Assembly (NCBI GenBank): GCA_002778705.1
Contig: PFAM01000012.1
Coordinates: 1 to 42,579 of the forward strand
Direction: 5' to 3'
Length of the DNA stretch: 42,579 bases
Origin: Candidatus Falkowbacteria bacterium CG10_big_fil_rev_8_21_14_0_10_37_14
GTDB lineage: Bacteria > Patescibacteriota > Patescibacteriia > Patescibacteriales > Patescibacteriaceae
Part shown: piece after piece, positions 42,317 through 42,579 of the stretch
Position numbering within the stretch: position 1 is the stretch's first letter
Layout of the letters: each line of letters opens with the position of its first letter
Notes under the pieces: generated by a model
The model's database searches: none
Seen by the model: only the letters and a program-made list of their open reading frames with translations
Told to the model about the DNA's origin: nothing
Position numbers and translations under genes: made by a program

Positions 42317-42579
42317 ATGTCACAAACAACTTCTCTAAACAAAAAAGTCCGCTACATCTTTGTGGTCGGTGGCGTCATGTCTGGCGTAGGTAAAGGGATT
42401 ACAGCAGCTTCGATTGGCCGTATTTTAATTGGTAAGGGTTTTAAAGTTAGCGCTGTAAAGATTGATCCTTATATCAATGTGGATGCTGGCACCATGAACC
42501 CAATTGAACACGGTGAAGTTTTTGTGACGGAAGATGGTGATGAGACTGACCAAGATATTGGTAACTATGAACGTTTTTT
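42317..42579 (+). CDS. pyrG: CTP synthase (N-terminal part, cut by the window edge)
   Basis: The first 87 residues of an amidoligase-type CTP synthase, which makes CTP from UTP with glutamine nitrogen. Conserved parts are [18 protein letters not shown] (ATP-binding loop), [23 protein letters not shown] and the [15 protein letters not shown] stretch, cited as landmarks. The loop reads MSGVGKG where most bacteria have VSSLGKG, a variant also found in Patescibacteria and archaea. The start ATG 42317 is 17 bases after the pilD stop. Confidence 0.96.
   Translation, partial: MSQTTSLNKKVRYIFVVGGVMSGVGKGITAASIGRILIGKGFKVSAVKIDPYINVDAGTMNPIEHGEVFVTEDGDETDQDIGNYERF

Overview
The window looks like a chromosomal segment of a Candidate Phyla Radiation (Patescibacteria) bacterium, probably of the Parcubacteria group. 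The reasons are an AT-rich sequence, short intergenic gaps, a DUF5671 membrane protein, the gene run scpA-scpB-dacA-tpiA, a Gmad2/GerMN lipoprotein-like gene, a compact pilM-pilN-pilO-pilB-pilC cluster without an outer-membrane secretin, weak or absent Shine-Dalgarno sequences on most genes, and AT-rich intergenic repeats of the kind seen in these genomes. TGA is used as a stop, so the standard bacterial code applies. The taxon is an inference; no rRNA gene is present.

Layout. (1) 0.2-10.5 kb, core and envelope: DUF5671 protein, condensin partners ScpA and ScpB, a D,D-carboxypeptidase, triosephosphate isomerase, a TPR membrane protein, tRNA-Thr(GGT), a Gmad2/GerMN protein, a SIMPL protein, tRNA-Gln(TTG), an untracked 40-residue basic protein, an HtrA-like protease and a peptidoglycan-binding protein. 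(2) 10.6-13.2 kb, minus strand: a beta-propeller membrane protein followed by radA. (3) 13.4-22.0 kb, type IV pilus: pilM, an unusually long pilN-like gene, pilO-like, a small pilP-like gene, pilB, pilC and two tandem pilins. (4) 22.1-41.4 kb, glycan block: an O-antigen-ligase/TPR protein next to the pilins, a Wzm/Wzt ABC exporter, a GDP-sugar module (gmd, cupin, DegT aminotransferase, hexapeptide acyltransferase), an AT-rich run of glycosyltransferases and methyltransferase-like genes, then GT-C membrane proteins with a DPM1-like GT2. (5) 41.4-42.6 kb: prepilin peptidase pilD and the start of pyrG.

How they fit together. PilD processes the two pilins, PilB powers assembly through PilC and PilM/N/O anchor the machine. 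The large glycan block lies between the pilins and pilD and begins with a ligase-type protein, so pilin or S-layer glycosylation is a reasonable but unproven link. The Wzm/Wzt exporter implies a lipid-linked surface glycan built from GDP-4-keto-6-deoxymannose derivatives.

Most notable observations: a run of nine C residues inside a glycosyltransferase-like gene (candidate phase-variation tract); a methyltransferase-like gene split across two frames exactly at an in-phase A_AAA_AAA slippery site; two pilins with near-saturated synonymous divergence at the 5' end but nearly identical 3' DNA; a possible promoter-dependent RNA switch over the first pilin's ribosome-binding site; and three families of intergenic repeats, one with a strict 9-bp period.
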